A stretch of DNA of 32,412 nt from Palsa-513 sp050010595 (GTDB lineage Bacteria; Actinomycetota; Thermoleophilia; Solirubrobacterales; Solirubrobacteraceae), in the NCBI GenBank assembly GCA_050010595.1, contig JBEKKS010000022.1, positions 1 through 32,412 of the forward strand, in the 5' to 3' direction. Every line of letters begins with the position of its first letter. Position 1 is the stretch's first letter. This document shows positions 1 through 8,150 of the stretch, piece after piece. The position numbers and the translations under genes are program-made. The notes below the pieces were generated by a model, which was not told where the DNA came from, made no database searches, and saw only the letters and a list, made by a program, of their open reading frames with translations.

Positions 1-644
<644 letters not shown>

Positions 645-662
645 TGCGGTTCGGGGTCGCTC

Positions 663-1247
663 TCAGTGCTCGGAGATCACACGGTCGATGATGCCGTAGG
701 CCTTCGCCTCTTCGGCGCTCATGAAGTAGTCGCGATCGGTGTCGTTCTTCACTTCGTCCACGCTCTTGCCGGTGTGCTCCGCGATGATCTCGTCGAGCCG
801 GCGGCGGATATCGATGATTTCGCGTGCATGTATCTCAATGTCGGTCGCCTGGCCCTGGAAGCTTGAACTCACCTGATGAATGAGGATCTTTGCGTTGGGT
901 AGAGCCATACGTTTGTCCTTTGCGCCGCCCGAAAGCAGGAGCGCGCCCATCGACATCGCGACACCGACGCAGATCGTCTGCACGTCCGGCTTGATGAACT
1001 GCATCGTGTCGTAGATCGCAAGACCGGCGTAGACGGAGCCGCCGGGAGAGTTGATGTAGAGCGAGATGTCCTTCTCGGGATCCTCGCTCTCGAGGTGCAG
1101 GAGCTGGGCGACGATCAGGTTCGCGATCTGGTCGTCGATCGGCGTCCCGAGGAACACGATCCGCTCGTTGAGCAGGCGGCTGTAGATGTCGAAAGCACGC
1201 TCGCCACGCGAGGTTTGCTCGACAACCATCGGGATCAGTGGGCTCAT
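663..1247 (-). CDS. clpP: ATP-dependent Clp protease proteolytic subunit ClpP
   Basis: ClpP is the serine protease that forms the degradation chamber capped by ClpX or ClpC. The 194-residue product has the family's usual length. The catalytic triad is visible: Ser99 in VAMSMGALLL, His124 in ILIHQVSSSFQGQATD, and Asp173 in DTDRDYFMSAEEA. The GGSVYAGLAIYD segment of the oxyanion region is at 69-80. The frame is open further upstream to 1412 and would overlap the tig coding region. I chose the ATG at 1247 because MSPLIPMVVEQTSRGERAFD is the normal start region of the family. A second ATG six codons in (1229) is possible. It lies between tig and clpX, giving the common order tig-clpP-clpX. Confidence 0.97.
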   Translation of the reverse strand: MSPLIPMVVEQTSRGERAFDIYSRLLNERIVFLGTPIDDQIANLIVAQLLHLESEDPEKDISLYINSPGGSVYAGLAIYDTMQFIKPDVQTICVGVAMSMGALLLSGGAKDKRMALPNAKILIHQVSSSFQGQATDIEIHAREIIDIRRRLDEIIAEHTGKSVDEVKNDTDRDYFMSAEEAKAYGIIDRVISEH

Positions 1248-1317
1248 TCTTCTCGCTTCTTTCGCTTGCCCGGCTCGATTCCTCCCCGGTGAGCGCATAG
1301 CGCCCCGCTCCGTGGCG

Positions 1318-1356
1318 AGTCTAGCAACCGGGATTTTTTGGACAGGGGATTTTTGG
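1318..1356 (-). promoter_or_regulatory. candidate clpP promoter with two A-tract direct repeats
   Basis: In the 124-base gap between tig and clpP, minus-strand TAGACT at 1318-1323 fits an actinobacterial -10 box (TANNNT). Upstream of it are two near-identical direct repeats, 16 bases apart on the plus strand: GGGATTTTTTGG at 1330-1341 and GGGATTTTTGG at 1346-1356. Read on the minus strand these are A-tracts flanked by CC and CCC, striking in such GC-rich DNA. They may be an UP-like element or regulator sites. No good -35 box is visible. Confidence 0.35.
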
Positions 1357-1371
1357 GGCCCAAACCGGCCG

Positions 1372-2739
1372 CTAGGAGCCGGGCGTCCAGAGCTTCTCGC
1401 GCGCCGCGGCAAGCGCGGGCTCGATCGGCTTGGCCGCCTCGACCAGCTGGTCGAACGCGCGCTCGGCGGCGAGATCCTCGCGCAGCTCCCCGAGGCGCCC
1501 GGCCTTGCGCAGGCGCTCGATCAGCTTGCTGCGCTCGGCGTCGCGCGTCGGACGCTGCTCCGGCGGGAGCCCGTCGACGATCGTCTGGATCAGCTCCTCG
1601 TCGGTCGGCTCGATGCCCTCGGCGCTGATGATCGCCGCGAGGACCGCCTCGCGGCGCAGCGCCTGCTCGGAGTCCGGCCGCGCCTCCGCCAGCACCTCGT
1701 CCTCGCTCTTGCCGGCGAGCTTGAGGAACGCGTCCTTGGAGAGCCCGCGATGGCTGAGCGAGTGCAAGGTCCGCTCCCAGGTTTCGCGGTTGCGCGCGTC
1801 GATCAGCGAATCAGGCACGTTGACCGTCGCCGCAGCGACCGCAGCATCGAGCACGGCACCGCGGAACTCACGCTCGACCGCGCCCTCGTCGGCCGCGAGC
1901 AGGCCCGAGCGGATCTCCTCGCGTAGCTCGTCGAGCGTGTCGAGGCCGGCAGCGTCGTTGGCGAAGTCGTCGTCGAGCTCGGGCAGGCGCTTCTCGCTTA
2001 CCTCGTTGACGGTCACCTCGAAGCTCGCTGCCTGCCCGGCGAGGGAGCTCGGCTCGTAGTCGGAGGGGAACGTAACCGCGACGGTCCGCTGCTCGCCCGC
2101 GGACGCGCCGATCAAGCCCTCCTCGAAGCCCGGCACGAGGCGTCCGCTGCCGAGCTCGAGCAGCTGGCCACGGCCCTCGCCACCCTCGATCGGCTCGCCG
2201 TCGATCGTTCCCGTGTAGTCGATCGCGACGAAGTCGCCGCGCCTTGCCTTGCGCTCCACCGGCTCGAGTCGGGCGAGGCGCTCGCGCGCCTCCTCCAACT
2301 GACGCTCGACGTCGGCCTCGTCGACCCGCGGTGCGCGCCGGCCGACTTCGAGGCCGCGCCACTCGCCGAGCGTCGCGACCGGGCGGACGCCGATCTCGAA
2401 AGAGAAGCTGTAAGGCTCGCCTTCGGCCGGCAGCTCGCCGAGCGAGATGTCCGGCTCGCCGACCGGCGCGATCCCCGAGTCGCCGATCGCCTGCACGTAC
2501 CAGCGGCTGATGCGGTCATGGACCGCCTCGTCGACGAGTGCTTCGCGACCGAGGCGCTGGATGATCACCGCGGCCGGGATCTTGCCCTTGCGGAAGCCTG
2601 GGAGGCGCACGTTGCGGCCGGCCTCACGCGCCGCCGCATCCGTCGCAGCTGCGACTTCGCGCGGCGTGACCTCGACCGCGACGCGCACGCGCGAGTCGGG
2701 AAGCTCGGTGACCGTGGTCTTGACCGGAAGCTCAGCCAT
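1372..2739 (-). CDS. tig: trigger factor, ribosome-associated chaperone and prolyl isomerase
   Basis: Trigger factor binds the ribosomal exit tunnel and folds nascent chains. The 455-residue product has the three-part layout of the family. The N-terminal ribosome-binding domain carries the signature GFRKGKIP at residues 48-55. An FKBP-type prolyl isomerase domain runs from roughly 160 to 250 (FVAIDYTGTIDGEPIEGG, LVPGFEEGLIG). A long helical C-terminal domain follows. The start is the ATG at 2739, six bases after a TATCGT box, so the mRNA is probably leaderless. It is the first gene of the tig-clpP-clpX block and lies 98 bases from the start of the divergent histidine-kinase gene. Confidence 0.96.
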   Translation of the reverse strand: MAELPVKTTVTELPDSRVRVAVEVTPREVAAATDAAAREAGRNVRLPGFRKGKIPAAVIIQRLGREALVDEAVHDRISRWYVQAIGDSGIAPVGEPDISLGELPAEGEPYSFSFEIGVRPVATLGEWRGLEVGRRAPRVDEADVERQLEEARERLARLEPVERKARRGDFVAIDYTGTIDGEPIEGGEGRGQLLELGSGRLVPGFEEGLIGASAGEQRTVAVTFPSDYEPSSLAGQAASFEVTVNEVSEKRLPELDDDFANDAAGLDTLDELREEIRSGLLAADEGAVEREFRGAVLDAAVAAATVNVPDSLIDARNRETWERTLHSLSHRGLSKDAFLKLAGKSEDEVLAEARPDSEQALRREAVLAAIISAEGIEPTDEELIQTIVDGLPPEQRPTRDAERSKLIERLRKAGRLGELREDLAAERAFDQLVEAAKPIEPALAAAREKLWTPGS

Positions 2740-2745
2740 AAGCCA

Positions 2746-2751
2746 ACGATA
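2746..2751 (-). promoter_or_regulatory. leaderless -10 box of tig
   Basis: Minus-strand TATCGT ends 6 bases before the tig ATG. This matches the TANNNT box of actinobacterial leaderless genes and supports the chosen start. Confidence 0.55.
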
Positions 2752-2825
2752 CCTTCAGGCAGTCACCCGACCGGTGGAGGGCGCGTTCCGCCGGTCGGGC
2801 GATGCGCCGCACCACGCAGCGGATC

Positions 2826-2831
2826 TACCCT
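2826..2831 (+). promoter_or_regulatory. leaderless -10 box deciding the histidine-kinase start
   Basis: TACCCT lies 6 bases before the GTG at 2838. It favours that GTG over the in-frame ATG at 2802, which has neither a Shine-Dalgarno nor a TANNNT box in front of it. Confidence 0.5.
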
Positions 2832-2837
2832 CTGTCG

Positions 2838-4022
2838 GTGTCGCTCGGAAGCGCTGGTCACTCGCCCGACGGGACCGTCCAGCAATGGCCGGCGCTGCGT
2901 CAGCGGTTGCGCCACCCGCGGCCGCAGGATCTGAGGTATCCGCTGGCGCTGGCTGGCGTCGGCGGCGCCGCGGCGCTCTACAGGCACAGCACGCTCAACG
3001 CCCACACCGGCGGCCTGCTTGCCTTCCTGCTGCTCGTCGGGATGATCGGGCTCCTGATCAGGGTCGGGCAGCACCCGCTCTTCGTGCTCGCGCTCGTCGC
3101 GCTCGCGGCCGCGATCTACCCCGACCGCGCGGCAGTGGCACTGCCGCTGCTCCTCGCCCTGTTCTTCGTCGCACAGCGGGCGGACCGCCGGTTGACTGCG
3201 GTCGCGGTGCTCGCGACGCTCGTGGTGCTCGTGGCACTGCTGGCGAGCGGCGGCTCGCTCGCGCACGAGAACCTGCGCCCGCTCGTGCCGTGGAGCATCG
3301 CGCTCGGCCTCGCGACCGCCGCAGGCCTCTACTTCGGCGCGCGACGCGACTACGTCGGCTCGCTCCACGATCGCGCGGAGCAGCTCGAGCGCGAGCGGGC
3401 GCTGCTGGCGGAGCAGGCAGTCGCTGACGAGCGGGTGCGGATCGCGCGCGAGCTCCACGACGCGGTTGCGCACGGGGTGAGCCTGATGGTGGTGCAGGCG
3501 CAATCGTTGAGCGCGCTCGACGAGCAGGAGCGGGATCGCACCGCCGCGCGGATCGCGACCGTCGGGCGCGAGGCGCTCGCTGAGATGCACCGGATGCTCG
3601 ACGTCTTGCGCCCCCAGGAGGACGGCGTACCGGCGCTCGCGCCCGCACCAGGCGTCGGCGAGCTGCCGGCATTGATCGATGGCGCGCGCAACGCAGGCGT
3701 CGACGTGAGCCTCGCGATCGTCGGCACACCGCGCGTGCTACCGACCGGAGTCGACCTGTCCGCCTACCGGATCGTCCAGGAGGCACTGACGAACGTGATC
3801 AAGCACGCGCAGGCCCGGCATGCAAGCGTGCGGGTCGCCTACGACGCCGGCGTGCTGGAGCTGAGCGTCATCGACGACGGCGCCGGCGATACGAGCGATG
3901 GCGCGGGCGGCCACGGCCTGCTCGGCATGCGTGAGCGCGTCGCGCTGTTCGGCGGGACGCTCGATACCGGCGCGCGAAGCGACGGTCCTGGCTACCGCGT
4001 GCGAGCGGTGCTGCCGCTGTGA
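2838..4022 (+). CDS. two-component sensor histidine kinase (NarL/DesK-type, HisKA_3)
   Basis: This is a membrane sensor kinase that should phosphorylate the response regulator encoded directly after it. From GTG 2838 it has 394 residues. The N-terminal half has several hydrophobic segments (for example LLAFLLLVGMIGLLI and LTAVAVLATLVVLVALL). A coiled linker rich in Glu, Arg and Ala follows. The HisKA_3 box is VRIARELHDAVAHGVSLMV, with phospho-acceptor His207 (codon 3456-3458). The HATPase domain has an N box (YRIVQEALTNVIKHA), a G1 box (VIDDGAG) and a G2 box (GHGLLGMRERVALFGG). The stop overlaps the regulator start by four bases (GTGA), indicating translational coupling. An ATG at 2802 would add 12 residues. 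No ligand can be inferred. Confidence 0.9.
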   Translation: MSLGSAGHSPDGTVQQWPALRQRLRHPRPQDLRYPLALAGVGGAAALYRHSTLNAHTGGLLAFLLLVGMIGLLIRVGQHPLFVLALVALAAAIYPDRAAVALPLLLALFFVAQRADRRLTAVAVLATLVVLVALLASGGSLAHENLRPLVPWSIALGLATAAGLYFGARRDYVGSLHDRAEQLERERALLAEQAVADERVRIARELHDAVAHGVSLMVVQAQSLSALDEQERDRTAARIATVGREALAEMHRMLDVLRPQEDGVPALAPAPGVGELPALIDGARNAGVDVSLAIVGTPRVLPTGVDLSAYRIVQEALTNVIKHAQARHASVRVAYDAGVLELSVIDDGAGDTSDGAGGHGLLGMRERVALFGGTLDTGARSDGPGYRVRAVLPL

Positions 4023-4690
4023 ACCCGGGGCCCCTACGACTGCTGATCGCCGACGATCAGCCGCTGATGCGTGCCGGGTTTCGCGCGGTACTCGAGGCGA
4101 CGGGCGAGATGGAGGTCGTGGCGGAAGCCGCCGACGGAGTCCAGGCCGTCGAGCTCGCGCGGCGGCTGCGACCGGACGTCGTGCTGATGGACATTCGCAT
4201 GCCCCAACTCGACGGGATCGCTGCGACACGTCAGCTGCCGGGCCAGCGGATCCTGATCCTGACGACGTTCGGCCTCGATGACTACATCATCGAGGCGCTG
4301 CGGGCGGGAGCGAGCGGCTTCATCCTCAAGGACGTGCCGACTGCCGAGCTCGTGCACGCGGTGCGCGTCGTCGCAGCCGGCGATGCGCTGCTCTCGCCCA
4401 CGGTCACGCGCCGGTTGCTCGATCGCGTTGGTCGCCGCCTGCCGGCAAGCGCGCCGCTTGGACTGGCCGCGCTCGCCGAGCTGACAGAGCGCGAGCGCGA
4501 GGTCTTCGAATTGCTCGCACGCGGGCTCAGCAACGCCGAGATCGCCGAGGCGCTGATCGTCGGTGACGCAACCGTGAAGACGCACGTCTCGAACGTGCTC
4601 TCGAAGCTCGGCCTGCGCGACCGAATCCAAGCGGTCGTGATGGCGTACGAGAGCGGACTGATCGAGCCCGGCACTCCCCCTGAGGGGTGA
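4019..4690 (+). CDS. response regulator, NarL/FixJ (LuxR-HTH) family
   Basis: This 223-residue DNA-binding response regulator is the partner of the kinase that overlaps it by four bases. The receiver domain (about 5-120) has the acidic pair Asp12-Asp13, the phospho-acceptor Asp58 in VVLMDIRMPQLDG, and the conserved Lys in FILKDVP. A LuxR-type helix-turn-helix follows at about 150-212 (LTEREREVFELLARGLSNAEIAEALIV, then TVKTHVSNVLSKLG). The GTG start is set by the GTGA overlap. The ABC exporter genes start 89 bases downstream on the same strand, a common arrangement where the regulator controls the exporter. That link is inference. Confidence 0.93.
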   Translation: MNPGPLRLLIADDQPLMRAGFRAVLEATGEMEVVAEAADGVQAVELARRLRPDVVLMDIRMPQLDGIAATRQLPGQRILILTTFGLDDYIIEALRAGASGFILKDVPTAELVHAVRVVAAGDALLSPTVTRRLLDRVGRRLPASAPLGLAALAELTEREREVFELLARGLSNAEIAEALIVGDATVKTHVSNVLSKLGLRDRIQAVVMAYESGLIEPGTPPEG

Positions 4691-4779
4691 GCCGGCGGGC
4701 GATGATCGCCCACGCGAGCTAGGCGCTGTTCACTCGCGATGCCGATGACAGCGGCGTTTGCGCGAGACAGACTCGCAGC

Positions 4780-5706
4780 ATGTCAAACGACCTGATCATT
4801 CAAACGCAGGGACTCACGAAACGCTTCGGGACGCGCGTCGCGGTGGACGGCGTGAGCCTCGCGGTACCGCGCGGCTGCGCTTACGGCTTCCTCGGGCACA
4901 ACGGTGCCGGCAAGACGACGACGATTCGAATGCTGCTGGGCCTGACAGCGGCCGACGGTGGCACGATGCGCCTGCGGGGGCTCGAAGTTCCGGCCGAGCG
5001 TCCGCTCGCGCTCGCGCGCGTCGGCGCGATCGTCGAGGAGCCGCACTTCCACGGCCACCTCACGGGCCGCGAGAACCTGCGCGTCGCAGCAGCCGTGCGC
5101 GGACCGGAAACATTCGCGCGGATCGATGGCGCGGTCGCCCGCGTGGGCTTGGCGGACCGCGCCGACGAGAAGGTGTCGCACTACTCCCAAGGCATGCGCC
5201 AGCGCCTCGGCGTTGCACGCTGCCTGCTGGCCGACCCCGAGCTGCTGATCCTCGACGAGCCGACGAATGGGCTCGATCCGGCTGGGATCCTCGAGTTCCG
5301 CCAGATGATCCGCGCCCTGGTCGGCGAGGGTCGTACCGTGTTTCTGTCATCGCATCTGCTCGACGAGGTCGAGAAGGCATGTGACGCGGCGGCGATCATC
5401 GACGCTGGACGGATCGTGGAGGCGGGTCCGATAGCGGCCTTCAAGCACAGAGCGCGTGATGAGTTCCTGATCGAGTGCGACGACTCCGCGCGCGCGATCG
5501 TGTTGCTCTCCGACCATGCTGCTGTCTCGTCGGTGACGCCGTCCGATGGCGTACTCCGCGTGACCCTCGTAGCGGGCGGTTTGCCTGGAGCGCTGAACCG
5601 ACGGCTCGTCGAGGCGGGAATCGAAGTCACAAGGCTCGAGCCCGTGCGAGAGACGCTCGAGGAGCGCTTCCTCGAGATCACTTCACGACTGGAGGCCGTC
5701 GCATGA
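4780..5706 (+). CDS. ABC transporter ATP-binding protein (exporter type)
   Basis: This 308-residue cytoplasmic ATPase powers the membrane protein encoded next. Walker A is GHNGAGKTT at residues 39-47. The ABC signature is the degenerate YSQGMRQRLGVA. Walker B is LLILDEPTNGLDP, and the H-loop is FLSSHLLDEVEKA. The C-terminal extension after about residue 220 resembles those of DrrA/CcmA-like drug or bacteriocin exporters. The ATG at 4780 follows CAGACT by six bases, a weaker version of the leaderless box seen elsewhere here. The stop overlaps the permease start (ATGA). The substrate cannot be read from the sequence. Confidence 0.93.
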   Translation: MSNDLIIQTQGLTKRFGTRVAVDGVSLAVPRGCAYGFLGHNGAGKTTTIRMLLGLTAADGGTMRLRGLEVPAERPLALARVGAIVEEPHFHGHLTGRENLRVAAAVRGPETFARIDGAVARVGLADRADEKVSHYSQGMRQRLGVARCLLADPELLILDEPTNGLDPAGILEFRQMIRALVGEGRTVFLSSHLLDEVEKACDAAAIIDAGRIVEAGPIAAFKHRARDEFLIECDDSARAIVLLSDHAAVSSVTPSDGVLRVTLVAGGLPGALNRRLVEAGIEVTRLEPVRETLEERFLEITSRLEAVA

Positions 5707-6527
5707 GACTGATCAGCGCAGGAGAGCCACACGCAAATGCCGCAACAAGCGGCCGCACCTACCTACAGATGATTGGTGCGGAGCTGCTCAAGCTGCGGCG
5801 CAAGCGCTCGATCGTCGGCACCGCCGCGTTCCTCTCGATCGGCATCACCGTTCTCTACTTGGCGGTCCTCGAGATCGAGCATCTGACAACACCTGGCTCC
5901 TACGGGCCCGCCGGGGGCCTCGCGCACTTCGACGACGTGACAGTGCTGCTCTCGGTCTGGTTCGGCGCGCTCGCGGCGATGCTCGTGGGGACCGAGGCGG
6001 GAACGACAGACACCGCGAGCGGCGTGTTCCGCGACCTCGTGGTGACAGGACGCTCGCGCCTGGCCCTGTTCGCGGTGCGGGTGCCGGCAGCGCTCGCCGT
6101 CACACTGACGATCGCGCTCGCGGCGCTCGCAGTCGCGCTCGCAGCGACCTACGGCCTCGCCGGGAGCCTGCCGACGCCCGGTGCCTCGTTCGTGATCGAG
6201 GCGGTGTTGTGGGTCTGCGGTGCTCAGCTCCTGATGTGCGTCATCGCGGTTGGCCTCGGCAGCCTGACGGGCTCGCGGGCGGCATCGCTGACGATCCTGA
6301 TCGGATGGCAGCTGATCGCCGGGCGACTGCTCGCTCGCGCGACATTCTTCGGCGACGCACGCGACGCGATCCCGAACATCGCGCTGGGGGCGCTCAAGCC
6401 AGGCCGGCCGCTGGCGGACAATGACCTGCTGACGATGAGCGCCGGCGTCGCGCTTGCTGTGCTCGCAGCCTGGGCCGTCATCTGGCTCGCCCTCGGCGCG
6501 TGGCAGACACGCGTGCGCGACGCGTAG
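5703..6527 (+). CDS. ABC transporter permease (ABC-2-like)
   Basis: This 274-residue integral membrane protein is translationally coupled to the ATPase through an ATGA overlap. After a short cytoplasmic start (LKLRRKRSIVG, the usual arginine/lysine-rich lead-in) it has about six hydrophobic segments: IVGTAAFLSIGITVLYLAVL, VLLSVWFGALAAMLVGTEAG, ALAVTLTIALAALAVALAA, AVLWVCGAQLLMCVIAVGLG, a segment near SLTILIGWQLIAG, and a last one near VALAVLAAWAVIWLALGAW. The motif GTEAGTTDTASGVFRDLVVTG matches the first cytoplasmic loop of ABC-2 permeases. The frame is open upstream, but the overlap at 5703 is the natural start. Together with the ATPase it should form an exporter. Confidence 0.9.
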   Translation: MRLISAGEPHANAATSGRTYLQMIGAELLKLRRKRSIVGTAAFLSIGITVLYLAVLEIEHLTTPGSYGPAGGLAHFDDVTVLLSVWFGALAAMLVGTEAGTTDTASGVFRDLVVTGRSRLALFAVRVPAALAVTLTIALAALAVALAATYGLAGSLPTPGASFVIEAVLWVCGAQLLMCVIAVGLGSLTGSRAASLTILIGWQLIAGRLLARATFFGDARDAIPNIALGALKPGRPLADNDLLTMSAGVALAVLAAWAVIWLALGAWQTRVRDA

Positions 6528-6579
6528 TTCCGGTGCTACGCCGACCTGGTGAGCTGAAGCCCGGCGGCGGCGTTCCCCG

Positions 6580-6624
6580 CTCCCATTGGGAGAAGCCGGC
6601 CCTCCGCAATTTGTACGCAGGGCC
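6580..6624. repeat. two inverted repeats after the ABC permease gene
   Basis: CTCCCATTGGGAG (6580-6592) is a perfect 13-base palindrome. It is followed by GGCCCT (6598-6603) and AGGGCC (6619-6624), which can pair across a 15-base loop. They lie 53-97 bases after the permease stop and may end its transcript, but there is no T-run. The rest of 6528-6652 shows nothing recognisable. Confidence 0.3.
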
Positions 6625-6652
6625 GTAGTGGTCCGATCGAGCCCATCCGACA

Positions 6653-7129
6653 ATGCGGGCGTTGTATCGGTCCTCCTCTCTCAACCATGGCAGTCCGGCC
6701 GGCGCAGGCAGCTCGGGGGCGCTCGACGCCCCACGTCGCCCGGGTGTGCACGTTCTCGTTCTCGCTCCCTCGAGCGAGCCGTCACCAGCCTTGACGGCGG
6801 AGTTGCGGCACCGTGCGGAGACGCACGGCGCTCGCTTCACGCTGCTCGTGCCAGCCGGATCGGGGCCGGCGGCCGAGCCAAAGGCTTACCGGGCGGCGGA
6901 GCTGCTGCGTGCGGCCGGACTGCAGGTGAGAGAGACCGTGGGCTGGAGGGACCCGGCGGCGGTCGTCCACGAGGCGTGGAACCCGCCGAGCTGTGACGAG
7001 ATCCTGAACTCTGCGGCCGCGCGGCGGGTGCAGAGCGGACTGCCGTGCCGGGTGGAGCACCTCACCGGGGCACTCGCCCGGCACGTGCCGATCGGCGACC
7101 GGGTCGCTGACTGGCGCCTCGCCGCCTAG
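6653..7129 (+). CDS. hypothetical protein, weakly universal-stress-protein-like
   Basis: A 158-residue reading frame with normal high GC at third positions. From about residue 31 the pattern VHVLVLAPSSEPSPALTAELRH, then ARFTLLVPA, then AAELLRAAGLQVRETVGWRDP resembles alternating strands and helices of Usp-like domains. The end (DEILNSAAARRVQSGLPCRVEHLTG) resembles the last part of such domains but lacks their usual Ser/Thr-rich loop. The first 30 residues look non-conserved, so the real start may be the GTG at 6746 or elsewhere. It may be a real small protein or a decayed one. The function is unknown. Confidence 0.4.
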   Translation: MRALYRSSSLNHGSPAGAGSSGALDAPRRPGVHVLVLAPSSEPSPALTAELRHRAETHGARFTLLVPAGSGPAAEPKAYRAAELLRAAGLQVRETVGWRDPAAVVHEAWNPPSCDEILNSAAARRVQSGLPCRVEHLTGALARHVPIGDRVADWRLAA

Positions 7130-7168
7130 CGGTCAGGCGCGATTGGCGGCGCGCGGCGCGCGCCCAGA

Positions 7169-8083
7169 TCAGCTGACGAGCACCACCTTGCCGTGCAGGC
7201 CACCCGCTTCGACGAGCCTGTGGGCCTTCGCGGCGTCGGCGAGCGGGACCGTCTGCGCCACGCGAGTCAGAAGGCGCCCGGCCGATACATCGGCGATCAG
7301 TTCGCGCATCCGCTCGCGATCGTGGTGGATCAGGAAGGGTTGCTTGCGGATCCCGCGTCCCGGCTCGTCGGTGTCGCGGCTGCGCACCGTCACGATCGCG
7401 CCGCCGTCGCGCACAGCGTGCGCTGCGCCAGCGCCGATCGGCACCGCATCAAACAGGGCATCGACCGGCCCAACCCCCGCGAGGTCGGCGTCGCGCGGCA
7501 AGACGACGCTCGCGCCCAGACGCGCCGGCCACGCTTCGTCGTCGCGCCCGGCGATCGCGATGACGCGGTGCCCCGCCCGGGCCGCCAGCTGCACCGTGAA
7601 GCTTCCGACGGCGCCTGAGGCGCCCGTGACGAGGAGCGTCGAGGCGGGCGTGAGATCAAGCAGCGCGAGTCCCTGGTCCGCGGTCAGCGCGTTGAGCGGG
7701 ACCGTCGCAGCCTCCTGCTCGCCGAGCTCGGGCGGCAGCGGAACGAGCCAGGCCGGCTTCACGGCAACCTGCTCGGCATAGGCGCCGCGCTTTCCGTCCT
7801 CGTCGTACCAGTGGATCATGCCAACGACCCGATCGCCGACTGCGAAGTCCTCGACCCCGGCACCGAGCGCGGCAACGGTTCCCGCCAGGTCCCAGCCGAG
7901 GACGAACGGGGGTGCGACCGCCCCGCGCGGGAAGCGCCCGACGCGAGCGCCGAGATCGGTCGGGTTGACGTTGGCGGCAGCCACGCGAACGACCAGCTCG
8001 CCCGCCGCCGGTACCGGCTGGGGCCGCTCCACCCAGCGCAGGACCTCGGGGCCGCCGAGCTCGCTTACCTCGATCACGTGCAT
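7169..8083 (-). CDS. NADPH:quinone reductase-like oxidoreductase (MDR superfamily, zinc-free)
   Basis: This 304-residue medium-chain dehydrogenase/reductase is expected to reduce quinones or enones with NADPH. The GroES-like N-terminal domain starts MHVIEVSELGGPEVLRW and includes VNPTDLGARVGRF. The Rossmann domain has the nucleotide-binding stretch LLVTGASGAVGSFTVQLA. No structural-zinc cysteine cluster is present, which places it in the QOR/zeta-crystallin branch. The ATG at 8083 lies six bases after TATCGT, a leaderless signature. The gene is divergent from the secreted protein at 8151. The substrate is not predictable. Confidence 0.88.
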   Translation of the reverse strand: MHVIEVSELGGPEVLRWVERPQPVPAAGELVVRVAAANVNPTDLGARVGRFPRGAVAPPFVLGWDLAGTVAALGAGVEDFAVGDRVVGMIHWYDEDGKRGAYAEQVAVKPAWLVPLPPELGEQEAATVPLNALTADQGLALLDLTPASTLLVTGASGAVGSFTVQLAARAGHRVIAIAGRDDEAWPARLGASVVLPRDADLAGVGPVDALFDAVPIGAGAAHAVRDGGAIVTVRSRDTDEPGRGIRKQPFLIHHDRERMRELIADVSAGRLLTRVAQTVPLADAAKAHRLVEAGGLHGKVVLVS

Positions 8084-8089
8084 GGACCG

Positions 8090-8095
8090 ACGATA
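8090..8095 (-). promoter_or_regulatory. leaderless -10 box of the oxidoreductase gene
   Basis: Minus-strand TATCGT, 6 bases before the ATG at 8083, has the same hexamer and spacing as in front of tig. Confidence 0.5.
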
Positions 8096-8150
8096 GCGAC
8101 CACCCGCCCGCTGGTGGCGTTGCGCCGCCGATACTGCTACTAACGACCTA

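Noticed and set aside
1248..1412. Longer clpP frame (249 residues)
   Set aside because: The extra N-terminus overlaps tig and is Arg/Pro-rich; the family start MSPLIPMVVEQTS is at 1247.
4676..4692. CCCC-CTGA-GGGG hairpin at the end of the response-regulator gene as terminator
   Set aside because: The stem is only about four base pairs, partly inside coding sequence, and has no T-run.
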